Shown: piece by piece, positions 1 to 5,048 of the stretch
Position numbering within the stretch: the stretch's first letter is position 1
How the letters are laid out: each line of letters opens with the position of its first letter
Assembly: GCA_031263345.1 (NCBI GenBank)
Contig: JAISFY010000055.1
Coordinates: forward strand, 1 to 5,048
DNA from: Holosporales bacterium
Lineage (GTDB): Bacteria; Pseudomonadota; Alphaproteobacteria; RUG11792
Direction of reading: 5' to 3'
DNA length: 5,048 nucleotides
Notes under the pieces: generated by a model
What the model was told of the DNA's origin: nothing
Databases searched by the model: none
Seen by the model: the letters and a program-made list of their open reading frames with translations, nothing else
Program-made: the position numbers and the translations under genes

Positions 1-383
1 TATTCGTTCCAGAAAAGAAAAACAGCAGTTATAGTCGTCGTAATGATAAGGTAGCCGCGCGAGTACGCGAATGCATAGCGATAGCACTTTTACGCGGAGA
101 CTTTCCAATTAACCTTAAAGATAGAATCGCTTCACTTCCCCCCTGTCAAATTACTATCACTTACGTCAACATGTCTATAGACCTACGAAACGCTACAATC
201 TTCTTTACCATAAGTGACAACACCAAAAAACACGTAACGCTAAAATTCTTCAATATTCAAACTAACTATTTCAAAAAGGTAATAGCAACTCAGATAAAGC
301 TAAAATTCGTCCCAAATATCTCATTCAAAATCGATGATTCGGACGAATATGTGAAGAGAATCGAAACACTTCTGAAACAGTAA
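1..383 (+). CDS. rbfA: Ribosome-binding factor A (RbfA), 5' partial
   Basis: RbfA is a small KH-like RNA-binding protein that binds the immature 30S subunit and assists 16S rRNA 5'-end maturation, especially in the cold. The reading frame is open from base 3 to the TAA at 381-383, giving 126 visible residues with no start codon before the window edge, so the 5' end lies outside. The ATG at 171 is internal, because homology begins well before it. Family features in order are the first helix (KVAARVRE, visible residues 16-23, then ALLRGDF), the strand segment ITITYVNMSIDLRNATIFF (50-68), which matches the usual 'V.VSPDLRNA..F' pattern, and the C-terminal LKFVPNISFKIDDSDEYVKRI (100-120), which matches the 'LRYxPxLxFxxDxSxxxxxRI' pattern. 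The visible length is close to the family norm, so few residues are missing. It converges on ctrA with a 51-bp gap. Identification is by motif recall, not by a search. Confidence 0.88.
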   Translation, partial: FVPEKKNSSYSRRNDKVAARVRECIAIALLRGDFPINLKDRIASLPPCQITITYVNMSIDLRNATIFFTISDNTKKHVTLKFFNIQTNYFKKVIATQIKLKFVPNISFKIDDSDEYVKRIETLLKQ

Positions 384-434
384 GAGATACCCATCATAGT
401 GCCGTACATGATAAATTCGGAGGTAGGAAATGCT

Positions 435-1178
435 CTACCCAACCTTCAGTGAATCGGTTGGGCGAAATGACTCGACTTCCCTGTGAGGATTCGCAGTTTC
501 ATCATCGATTTCACGTAGGGTATATCCTCTGCCCCAAATCGTTTCGATGAAGTTGAGTCCTCCGGTAAGTTCCGCTATTTTCTTCCTGAGCTTGCATATA
601 AAAACATCAATTATTTTCACTTCCGGCTCATCCATGCCTCCGTATATATGATTCAGGAAAGTTTCCTTGGCTAGAACTGATCCTTTCTTTAAAGCCAACA
701 ATTCGAGAATAGAATACTCCTTCCCTGTCAGCGCTATCTCCTTCCCATTAACTCTTACACACCTTCGTTTTAAATCTACCTCTAATGGACCAATAACAAT
801 AACTGATGACGAATGCCCAGCTGTTCTACGAATAATCGCATAAATTCTCGCTAACAACTCTACCTTGCTAAACGGTTTTGTTAAATAATCATCAGCGCCT
901 AGAGTAAGGCATTTTACTTTATCATCTATCGAACTCAGGCCAGATAGTATCATTATTGGAGTCATATTTTTTATTGCTCTAATACGCGATATAATTTCAA
1001 ATCCGTTAATATCCGGAAGTACTAAATCCAAAACGACAGCTTCATAATCGTAAAATTTTAACATTTCTAAGGCTTCAGTTCCTGTCGCAACGAGATGACA
1101 CAAAAGACCATCGGCAGAACAGGCAGATTCAATTCTATGTGCTATACTAATCTCATCTTCAACGACTAACAATCTCAT
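435..1178 (-). CDS. ctrA: Cell-cycle response regulator CtrA
   Basis: CtrA is an OmpR/PhoB-type response regulator. In Caulobacter it is phosphorylated through the CckA-ChpT relay and controls replication initiation, division and polar genes. The protein has 247 residues. The receiver domain (about 1-120) carries the acidic pocket E7-D8-E9, phospho-acceptor D51 (VVLDLVLPD), switch S79 and K101 (GADDYLTKPF). The winged-helix domain (about 127-223) contains LTGKEYSILELL, FLNHIYGGMDEPE and KIIDVFICKLRKK, the near-invariant CtrA recognition region, followed by IETIWGRGYTLRE. This suggests the usual TTAA-type DNA target. The ATG at 1178 is preceded by GAGGGGGA about 9 nt upstream, a good ribosome binding site. 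The C-terminal tail (about 224-247) ends in KVG, not the Ala-Ala that marks Caulobacter CtrA for ClpXP, so proteolytic control may differ. It is transcribed alone; ugd lies upstream on the same strand but behind a likely terminator. Confidence 0.95.
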   Translation of the reverse strand: MRLLVVEDEISIAHRIESACSADGLLCHLVATGTEALEMLKFYDYEAVVLDLVLPDINGFEIISRIRAIKNMTPIMILSGLSSIDDKVKCLTLGADDYLTKPFSKVELLARIYAIIRRTAGHSSSVIVIGPLEVDLKRRCVRVNGKEIALTGKEYSILELLALKKGSVLAKETFLNHIYGGMDEPEVKIIDVFICKLRKKIAELTGGLNFIETIWGRGYTLREIDDETANPHREVESFRPTDSLKVG

Positions 1179-1208
1179 AAAATATAATCCCCCTCTACCA
1201 ACCAGCTT

Positions 1209-1222
1209 ACGTGTTCACACGT
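1209..1222. promoter_or_regulatory. Palindrome ACGTGT-TC-ACACGT upstream of ctrA
   Basis: Perfect 6-bp inverted arms ACGTGT (1209-1214) and ACACGT (1217-1222) are separated by TC. The element sits 31 bp upstream of the ctrA start codon and overlaps the predicted transcription start, a typical place for a repressor operator. It is GC-richer than its AT-rich surroundings. No regulator can be named from sequence alone. Confidence 0.4.
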
Positions 1223-1251
1223 TGTATATATATATTATCAGATAATCGCAA
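1223..1251 (-). promoter_or_regulatory. Candidate sigma-70 promoter of ctrA
   Basis: Read on the minus strand, a -35-like TTGCGA (1251-1246) is followed after exactly 17 bp by a -10-like TATACA (1228-1223). Predicted transcription start would fall near 1216, leaving a leader of roughly 40 nt before the ctrA ATG. The spacer holds the 13-bp palindrome ATTATC-A-GATAAT and the start region holds a 14-bp palindrome, so the promoter looks designed for protein control. No GANTC methylation site and no TTAA-N7-TTAA CtrA box was seen here, unlike the Caulobacter ctrA promoters. This is a consensus match by eye in AT-rich DNA, so confidence is moderate. Confidence 0.4.
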
Positions 1252-1393
1252 AAATTTAAATGATTGCCTACAAAATTCCTATCAATTTATATAAAAAAAC
1301 ACCAATCACTTTTATAATTACCAGAAAAACACGCAAAACGAGACTTCTTCTTATATAGGAGACAAAACGCTACAGTGCATCACCTCCAGGTTG

Positions 1394-1419
1394 AAAAAAA
1401 GAGAGTATATCTCTCATTT
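1394..1419 (-). terminator. Rho-independent terminator of the ugd-like gene
   Basis: On the minus strand, GAGAG (1415-1411), loop ATATA and CTCTC (1405-1401) are followed immediately by seven T residues (1400-1394). The stem is only 5 bp, but an AAA tract before it can pair with the first Ts across one T-T mismatch. It lies 15 bp after the stop codon of the UGD-like gene, the expected place for its terminator, and implies that ctrA is not read through from that gene. Confidence 0.7.
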
Positions 1420-1430
1420 ATACATTCAAC

Positions 1431-2807
1431 TTAACCCAATATCTCTTCAGCTGAAATGTACTCAAAGTTTTTCAGCCTAGTCTTAGTCTTAGTATACAGA
1501 TTGTATGTATCCATTATAATTGGATTAACATCTTGCTTCCGATTCATAAGTTCCCAGATCTTTCCAAAATCGATGGTCAAAAACTCTGCCCAATCCGCCA
1601 TAACGACAATCATGTCGCTCTGTGTAACGGCTTCATATACTGAACTAGCCAACTGAAATTTTGAGTCATTACGTATCTTCTCTGGGATTTGCTTGAGCGT
1701 TCTCGGAACATCCGGGCAAAGAGATGGATCATAGGCTGAGACTAAAACGTCGTTTTCAAGCATTGTATGAATAACGGAGATGCTTGGAGCCCCATAAACA
1801 TCATTCGTTTGTGGTTTACAAGCCACCCCCAATACAGCCAATTTCTTGTTATTCGGTCCATTATCACTCGAAAGTTTGTTAATAATGCGGGTGGAGATAT
1901 TTTTAATTCTATCCGCATTACTATCCATAACGGCTTGCATAATGCGGCATTCCATACCCAACGTACTGGCCTTGCGAATTACCCCCCTCGTTAACATTAG
2001 GTAAGAAAGACCACCAAAGCCTGGGGTTACCTTTAGTAATTTTAATCCTACGTATGAATCCAGACTAACTCCCATAGTCAAATGATCGATATCTGCTCCC
2101 GATTTCCCGCACAAATCCGCAAATTCGTTCATAATGGCGATCTTGGCAACAATGAAAGCCGTTCTTGCATACTTTGTAAGTTCGGCTGTCTCTTGGTTTG
2201 TCCATATGACCTGAACTCCAGATGAAATAATCATCGAGTAAAGTATGGCGACTAAATCCCTGGCCTTTTTTGAATTTTGATCCACTCCTATCACTAGTAT
2301 ATCGGGATTTACAAAATCGTGTAATGCGTATCCTTCTCTAAGAAAATCCGGATTTACGATTATATCGTAATGTTCACTGAGAATTAAATCTGGCCTTAAA
2401 AATTGCACATTTTTTTTAATAATTGAACAGGTCCCGACGGAAGTTGTCGTCTTGATGAGAATAGCAGTATAATGGGACCTGCTTAGAAGCAAAGCTACAT
2501 CTCTAATCACATCATGAATTTCTGCCCTCTGCCCTTCCTCCTCAGAATAGGCAATCGCGATGACGATAACATCCGGCTCATGGTGAGTTTTGCTTAGATT
2601 ATCAAAGCATTTTAAAGTCCCAGCTTCCTGGTGTTTTTTTAAACCGGATTCAAGGCTAGGTTCATAGACAGATACTAAATTGTTCTTCAAATCTTGCAGC
2701 TTTTCAGTATCCGTTTCTACGATATTAACTAAGAATCCAAATTCGCAAAAACATACCCCTGAAACAACACCAATGTACCCTCCTCCAACGATCGTTATTT
2801 TCAGCAT
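1431..2807 (-). CDS. ugd: UDP-glucose 6-dehydrogenase family protein lacking catalytic Cys
   Basis: The family oxidises UDP-glucose to UDP-glucuronate with NAD+, feeding surface polysaccharide synthesis in the cytosol. This protein is full length (458 residues) and has all three domains: an N-terminal Rossmann fold (GGGYIGVV, 8-15), central helices, and a C-terminal UDP-binding domain (LAVLGVACKP, 323-332; SDMIVVMADWAEF, 397-409). Conserved parts include KTTTSVGT (119-126), NPDFLREG (152-159) and K212. However, the active-site loop normally reading GFGGxCxPKD is GFGGLSYLML (263-272): Cys is Ser268, and the Pro-Lys-Asp is Leu-Met-Leu. The Asn four residues after the conserved Lys is Thr216, VGTP is degraded to IAYS (85-88), and the usual TDDxR is TNDVY (334-338). 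Normal UGD activity is therefore unlikely, though the frame is intact. I chose the ATG at 2807; a TTG at 2843 would add 12 residues without homology. Neither start has a clear ribosome binding site. It is divergent from the HTH gene. Confidence 0.88.
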   Translation of the reverse strand: MLKITIVGGGYIGVVSGVCFCEFGFLVNIVETDTEKLQDLKNNLVSVYEPSLESGLKKHQEAGTLKCFDNLSKTHHEPDVIVIAIAYSEEEGQRAEIHDVIRDVALLLSRSHYTAILIKTTTSVGTCSIIKKNVQFLRPDLILSEHYDIIVNPDFLREGYALHDFVNPDILVIGVDQNSKKARDLVAILYSMIISSGVQVIWTNQETAELTKYARTAFIVAKIAIMNEFADLCGKSGADIDHLTMGVSLDSYVGLKLLKVTPGFGGLSYLMLTRGVIRKASTLGMECRIMQAVMDSNADRIKNISTRIINKLSSDNGPNNKKLAVLGVACKPQTNDVYGAPSISVIHTMLENDVLVSAYDPSLCPDVPRTLKQIPEKIRNDSKFQLASSVYEAVTQSDMIVVMADWAEFLTIDFGKIWELMNRKQDVNPIIMDTYNLYTKTKTRLKNFEYISAEEILG

Positions 2808-2878
2808 GGCCGTTGAGTCACTTAGCAGGAAAAAACTGGGCAATGATATCTACAAATTCGCTGCTAAAGCAATATTTT

Positions 2879-2905
2879 TGCGCAACCCGTAAATGTTATT
2901 GCGCA
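2879..2905. promoter_or_regulatory. Paired TGCGCA inverted repeat in divergent promoter region
   Basis: TGCGCAA (2879-2885) and TTGCGCA (2899-2905) form a perfect 7-bp inverted repeat with a 13-bp spacer. The core TGCGCA is itself palindromic, so the two copies are also direct repeats exactly 21 bp apart, about two helical turns. It lies between the divergent UGD-like and HTH genes, about 72 bp from the UGD-like start and 102 bp from the HTH ATG, and would suit a dimeric regulator bound at two sites on the same DNA face. The rest of the 2808-3007 gap is AT-rich with no convincing -35/-10 pair that I could choose on either strand. Confidence 0.4.
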
Positions 2906-3007
2906 TATTAATTATTTAAAATTTTTTGGGATTATTTTTATTTTGAGAAAAAATCTCTGATTTGCCAAGATAATTTTATACGGTAAGTAGACTTGAATTG
3001 GAACAAT

Positions 3008-3241
3008 ATGAAATCTGAAGCCGATCTTGAAACTTCAAAATATCGAATGATGGGAGCCTTCGTAAGTAAACATAGACGACGAAACGCGTGGACGATCGCT
3101 GAATATGAAATACTAAAAAATGAGTTTATGAGCGGCAAAAGAATAAAAATAATTGCGTACGAAATTGGTAGATCGATGACAGCCGTAAATAAATTTATCA
3201 GTCGTTCAGGACTTCAGAGAAATCGTAAAGCGCGGTCATAA
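3008..3241 (+). CDS. Small GcrA/SANT-like helix-turn-helix protein
   Basis: This is a 77-residue basic protein whose core (about residues 24-70) has the pattern of a Myb/SANT-like or GcrA-type DNA-binding domain: NAWTIAEYEILKNEF (26-40), a GK turn (43-44), IAYEIGRSMTAVNKFISRSGL (49-69), and a basic tail RNRKARS (71-77). GcrA in alphaproteobacteria starts with a similar 'WT..R...L...W..G.S...IA..LG...RNAV..K..RLGL' block, but the GcrA sigma-interacting C-terminal domain is absent here. The likely role is DNA binding; the target is unknown. The ATG at 3008 has GGA 5 nt upstream; a TTG at 2993 in the same frame would add five residues (MNWNN) and has GGTAAG nearby, so the start is uncertain. It is divergent from the UGD-like gene and 242 bp upstream of rpmF on the same strand. 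The alternatives are a phage-type HTH protein or a homeodomain-like resolvase fragment. Confidence 0.65.
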   Translation: MKSEADLETSKYRMMGAFVSKHRRRNAWTIAEYEILKNEFMSGKRIKIIAYEIGRSMTAVNKFISRSGLQRNRKARS

Positions 3242-3483
3242 ATTTCAAAAACTTAATATTTATCATAATAAAATTCAAAATAAGCACCAGTTCAAGTACA
3301 ATTTTCTGAATTCTTGCCTGAAATACGTACCTGATACTATCAATCTTCATATCAGCCTTTCCGCTTTATATCCAAATCTTAGAAAGGAGGGCCAATTCCT
3401 CATAAAGCTCCTCCCTTGACGCATTAACGTTATTATGTAACAATGGGCCGGAGTTGTGAAAGATTATCAATGGTTGCTCGAAA
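3242..3483 (+). other. Intergenic leader region of the rpmF-plsX-fabH cluster
   Basis: No gene was found in these 242 bp. A weak promoter candidate is TTGCCT (3314-3319) with TACTAT (3335-3340), whose 15-bp spacing is short. AAAGGAGGG (3383-3391) is a near-perfect Shine-Dalgarno sequence with no ATG or GTG at a usable distance. Its GGAGG (3386-3390) can pair either with CCTC (3398-3401) or with CCTCC (3410-3414), so it may be part of a folded mRNA leader. The usual DUF177 (YceD) gene often found before rpmF is not here. Confidence 0.4.
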
Positions 3484-3675
3484 ATGGCCGTCCCCAAGAA
3501 AAAAACGTCTAAATCGAAAAGAGGAATGAGAAGATCACACGATTTTGACACCCCCGTTAATATCGCTGTATGTAACAATTGTGGCAGGGCCATTATGCAA
3601 CATAATATCTGCAAGTTTTGCAATACATACGACGGCCGCAACACGAAGGCCGTCGATCAGGCAAGCCTGGTATAG
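3484..3675 (+). CDS. rpmF: 50S ribosomal protein L32 (zinc-ribbon form)
   Basis: L32 is a small protein of the 50S ribosomal subunit. The protein has 63 residues. The N-terminus MAVPKKKTSKSKRGMRRSH (1-19) is diagnostic and fixes the start at the ATG at 3484, although no good ribosome binding site precedes it; an in-frame TGA at 3457-3459 rules out a start further upstream. A zinc ribbon is complete, with C30 and C33, then C43 and C46 (CNNC and CKFC), followed by the family's YDGR (49-52). The tail after YDGR (53-63, NTKAVDQASLV) is longer than in short L32 proteins. Many alphaproteobacterial L32 proteins, including Rickettsia as I recall, lack these cysteines, so this copy keeps the zinc-binding form. 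It precedes plsX by 42 bp and probably shares its transcript, the classic rpmF-plsX-fabH arrangement. Confidence 0.96.
   Translation: MAVPKKKTSKSKRGMRRSHDFDTPVNIAVCNNCGRAIMQHNICKFCNTYDGRNTKAVDQASLV
3630..3669 (+). other. Tandem hairpins at the rpmF 3' end
   Basis: Arms CGACGGCC (3630-3637) and GGCCGTCG (3648-3655) form a perfect 8-bp GC-rich stem with a 10-nt loop. Right after it, CAGGC (3658-3662) and GCCTG (3665-3669) form a second, tighter inverted repeat. Both lie in the last codons of rpmF, ahead of the 42-bp gap to plsX. No T-tract follows, so this is not a normal terminator. Inferred options are an mRNA stability or processing element that raises L32 output relative to PlsX, or chance structure in coding sequence. 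Confidence 0.4.
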
Positions 3676-3717
3676 GTCTCGTATTTCAGCTCGATGGAAC
3701 GCTTTTGGTAGTGACCG

Positions 3718-4773
3718 ATGATTAGGATTGCCGTCGACATGATGGGAGGTGATTGCGGAATCGACTCCAATGTCGGTGGAATTCTTCGATTCATACGGAA
3801 TTATAACTACAACGATGTCGTTTTTGATCTTTTTGGTAACATTACTCACCTCGAAACTTCTATTACCAAGTTAGGTGGACTTCCTATTGGATTATGCACG
3901 ATCCACGATACTGGAGATCGTATGATTTCCTCGGATGAGCGCGCATCCATTGCCATAAAAAGGGGCGGAGGAACCAGTATGTTCGAGGCCATTTCCCACG
4001 TGGCCCTCAAGCGGGCAGATGCAGTAGTATCTTCAGGGAACACGGGGGCCTATATGGCCCTCTCCAAAACCGTTGTCGGAATGATCCCTGGGATCATCAG
4101 GCCTGCCCTCGTCAGTATCATTCCGAATATTCGCGGGAGAAGCGTTATGCTCGATCTGGGAGCTAACACAGACTGCTCCTCGATACAGCTTGCTCAATTT
4201 GCCGCTATGGGATCTGCCGTTGCGAAAGTTCTTCTTAGCGTAGATAATCCATCCGTGGCCCTTCTCAATATCGGAACAGAACGCTCCAAGGGAACGGAGA
4301 CCTTAGATGAGGCCTATAAGATCCTTGAAGGCAACGTGAATATAAATTTCAGCGGCTTTATCGAAGGAACAGATATCGGTAATGGAACCTCTGATGTCAT
4401 CGTAACCGATGGGTTTTCTGGCAACGTTTCTTTGAAAACGATGGAAGGAACGATAATGTATCTTCTACACTTAGCGAAAGAGGAGGTTAGTAAGAGCTTC
4501 TTCTGTAAGCTCGGGTATTTCTTTTGTCGAGGGATGTTATCCTCTATCAGAAATTCACTCGACCCAAGTCGACACAATGGAGCTCCGCTGGTTGGCCTCA
4601 GGAATATCGTAATAAAGAGCCACGGTAATGCTGACGCCATCGGTTTTGCGACTGCAATTTCGTCAGCCGTGACTCTCGCTAAGTCTAAATTTATATCGAA
4701 TATAACAGAAAATCTGGCATCTCTTAAAACGGACGATTCTGGGAAAAATCCTCATGAAAACCGTAATAAATAG
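3718..4773 (+). CDS. plsX: Phosphate acyltransferase PlsX
   Basis: PlsX is a peripheral membrane enzyme that converts acyl-ACP and phosphate into acyl-phosphate, the acyl donor for PlsY in glycerophospholipid synthesis. The 351-residue length fits the family. Motifs in order are IAVDMMGGD (4-12; usually DAMGGD), RGGGTSM (82-88), VVSSGNTGAYMA (103-114), MLDLGANTDCSS (144-155), FAAMGSAVAK (161-170), LLNIGTERSKGTE (182-194), GFIEGTDI (213-220), VIVTDGFSGNVSLK (227-240) and HGNADAIGFATA (302-313). All core blocks are present with no frameshift. The ATG at 3718 matches the family N-terminus, with a weak GGTAGTG upstream. Its last 20 bp overlap the start of fabH, which suggests translational coupling. 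The hydrophilic tail after about residue 330 is poorly conserved and seems dispensable. Confidence 0.97.
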   Translation: MIRIAVDMMGGDCGIDSNVGGILRFIRNYNYNDVVFDLFGNITHLETSITKLGGLPIGLCTIHDTGDRMISSDERASIAIKRGGGTSMFEAISHVALKRADAVVSSGNTGAYMALSKTVVGMIPGIIRPALVSIIPNIRGRSVMLDLGANTDCSSIQLAQFAAMGSAVAKVLLSVDNPSVALLNIGTERSKGTETLDEAYKILEGNVNINFSGFIEGTDIGNGTSDVIVTDGFSGNVSLKTMEGTIMYLLHLAKEEVSKSFFCKLGYFFCRGMLSSIRNSLDPSRHNGAPLVGLRNIVIKSHGNADAIGFATAISSAVTLAKSKFISNITENLASLKTDDSGKNPHENRNK

Positions 4774-5048
4774 TGTTGCCACGTATTTGCCATCAAGAGT
4801 GGTTACCAATGATGATCTTTCAAAATCGATCGATACCTCTCACGAATGGATCTTTGCTAGAACTGGCATCGAAAAACGTCACCTCGTCTCCGATGGGGAA
4901 TTTGCCTCCGACTTGGGCATAATTGCCGCCAAAAAAGCAATCGAACAGGCTAATTTCGATCCAGTTAATCTCGATGCCATTATCGTTTCGACAACTACAT
5001 CTGACCGGCAGTTTCCGTCTTGCGGAGCTAGAATTCAGGGAGAGCTCG
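4754..5048 (+). CDS. fabH: Beta-ketoacyl-ACP synthase III (FabH), 3' partial
   Basis: FabH condenses acetyl-CoA with malonyl-ACP, the first step of type II fatty-acid synthesis in the cytosol. The window holds the first 98 codons of an expected total of about 320. The N-terminus MKTVINSVATYLPSRVVTNDDL (residues 1-22 by position) matches the family's 'G.G.YLP...VTN.DL' opening. DTSHEWIFARTGIEKRH (27-43) is the signature 'DTSDEWI..RTGI..RH', and DAIIVSTTTSDRQFPSCGARIQ (74-95) matches the 'IVATT.....FPS.A..IQ' block. The active-site Cys (near residue 112), His and Asn lie beyond the window, so catalytic competence cannot be judged. The ATG at 4754 lies inside plsX (20-bp overlap, different frame). 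The only ribosome-binding candidate is a weak GGGAAA (4741-4746) about 7 nt upstream. Confidence 0.95.
   Translation, partial: MKTVINSVATYLPSRVVTNDDLSKSIDTSHEWIFARTGIEKRHLVSDGEFASDLGIIAAKKAIEQANFDPVNLDAIIVSTTTSDRQFPSCGARIQGEL

Noticed and set aside
109..118. TTAACCTTAA in rbfA as a CtrA binding site
   Set aside because: The two TTAA half-sites are 2 bp apart, not 7, and the site is inside coding sequence.
171..383. Stand-alone 70-residue protein starting at ATG 171
   Set aside because: The same frame is open to the window edge and the upstream codons match RbfA, so this ATG is internal to rbfA.
422..462. Hairpins CCCAACC/GGTTGGG (438-444 with 456-462) and GGTAG/CTACC (422-426 with 435-439) as a bidirectional terminator
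   Set aside because: The stems are real but overlap each other and the end of ctrA, and no T-tract follows on either strand, so termination is not supported.
1378..1389. ATCACCTCC as a 16S rRNA 3'-end fragment
   Set aside because: Only nine bases match and the flanks do not resemble 16S rRNA.
1456..1994. Plus-strand open frames opposite the UGD-like gene
   Set aside because: They are shadows of the minus-strand coding frame, with no family resemblance.
2907..2922. TTAATTATTTAA as a CtrA box near the divergent promoters
   Set aside because: Half-site spacing is 4 bp instead of 7, and such strings are expected by chance in this AT-rich gap.
2938..3138. Minus-strand 66-residue frame overlapping the HTH gene
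   Set aside because: It is antisense to the HTH gene, whose protein has a recognisable DNA-binding pattern; this frame has none.
3366..3849. Minus-strand open frames opposite rpmF and the start of plsX
   Set aside because: They are antisense to well-identified genes, have no recognisable domains, and have no ribosome binding site or promoter that I could see.

Overview
The window looks like part of an alphaproteobacterial chromosome. The strongest indicator is a complete CtrA, the alphaproteobacterial cell-cycle response regulator. The RbfA and the rpmF-plsX-fabH order fit this. Coding DNA has moderate GC and the intergenic regions are very AT-rich, which suggests a host-associated lineage such as Rickettsiales or Holosporales. 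That placement is inference; no rRNA is present to test it.

Layout: the window opens inside rbfA (+ strand, 5' end outside the window), which ends at 383. It converges on ctrA (- strand, 435-1178). Upstream of ctrA is a 252-bp AT-rich gap with a candidate ctrA promoter, two short palindromes and, at its far end, an intrinsic terminator for the next gene. That gene (1431-2807, - strand) encodes a full-length UDP-glucose 6-dehydrogenase family protein that lacks the family's catalytic cysteine and several neighbouring active-site residues. A divergent 200-bp promoter region with paired TGCGCA motifs separates it from a small + strand helix-turn-helix protein (3008-3241) that resembles the N-terminal DNA-binding domain of GcrA. 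After a 242-bp leader region comes the rpmF-plsX-fabH cluster (+ strand, 3484 to the window end). fabH overlaps plsX by 20 bp and is cut by the window edge.

How the genes work together: RbfA (30S maturation) and L32 (50S) are ribosome genes. PlsX makes acyl-phosphate for phospholipid synthesis and FabH starts fatty-acid chains, so the right-hand cluster couples ribosome supply to membrane lipid supply, as in many bacteria. CtrA and the GcrA-like HTH protein are candidate transcription regulators. Nothing in the sequence proves that they act together or on the neighbouring genes; no full TTAA-N7-TTAA CtrA box was found by eye.

The most unusual items are the apparent UGD pseudoenzyme, the stand-alone GcrA-like HTH protein, a four-cysteine zinc-ribbon L32 (many alphaproteobacterial L32 proteins have lost the cysteines), and the palindromic elements in the ctrA and divergent promoter regions.
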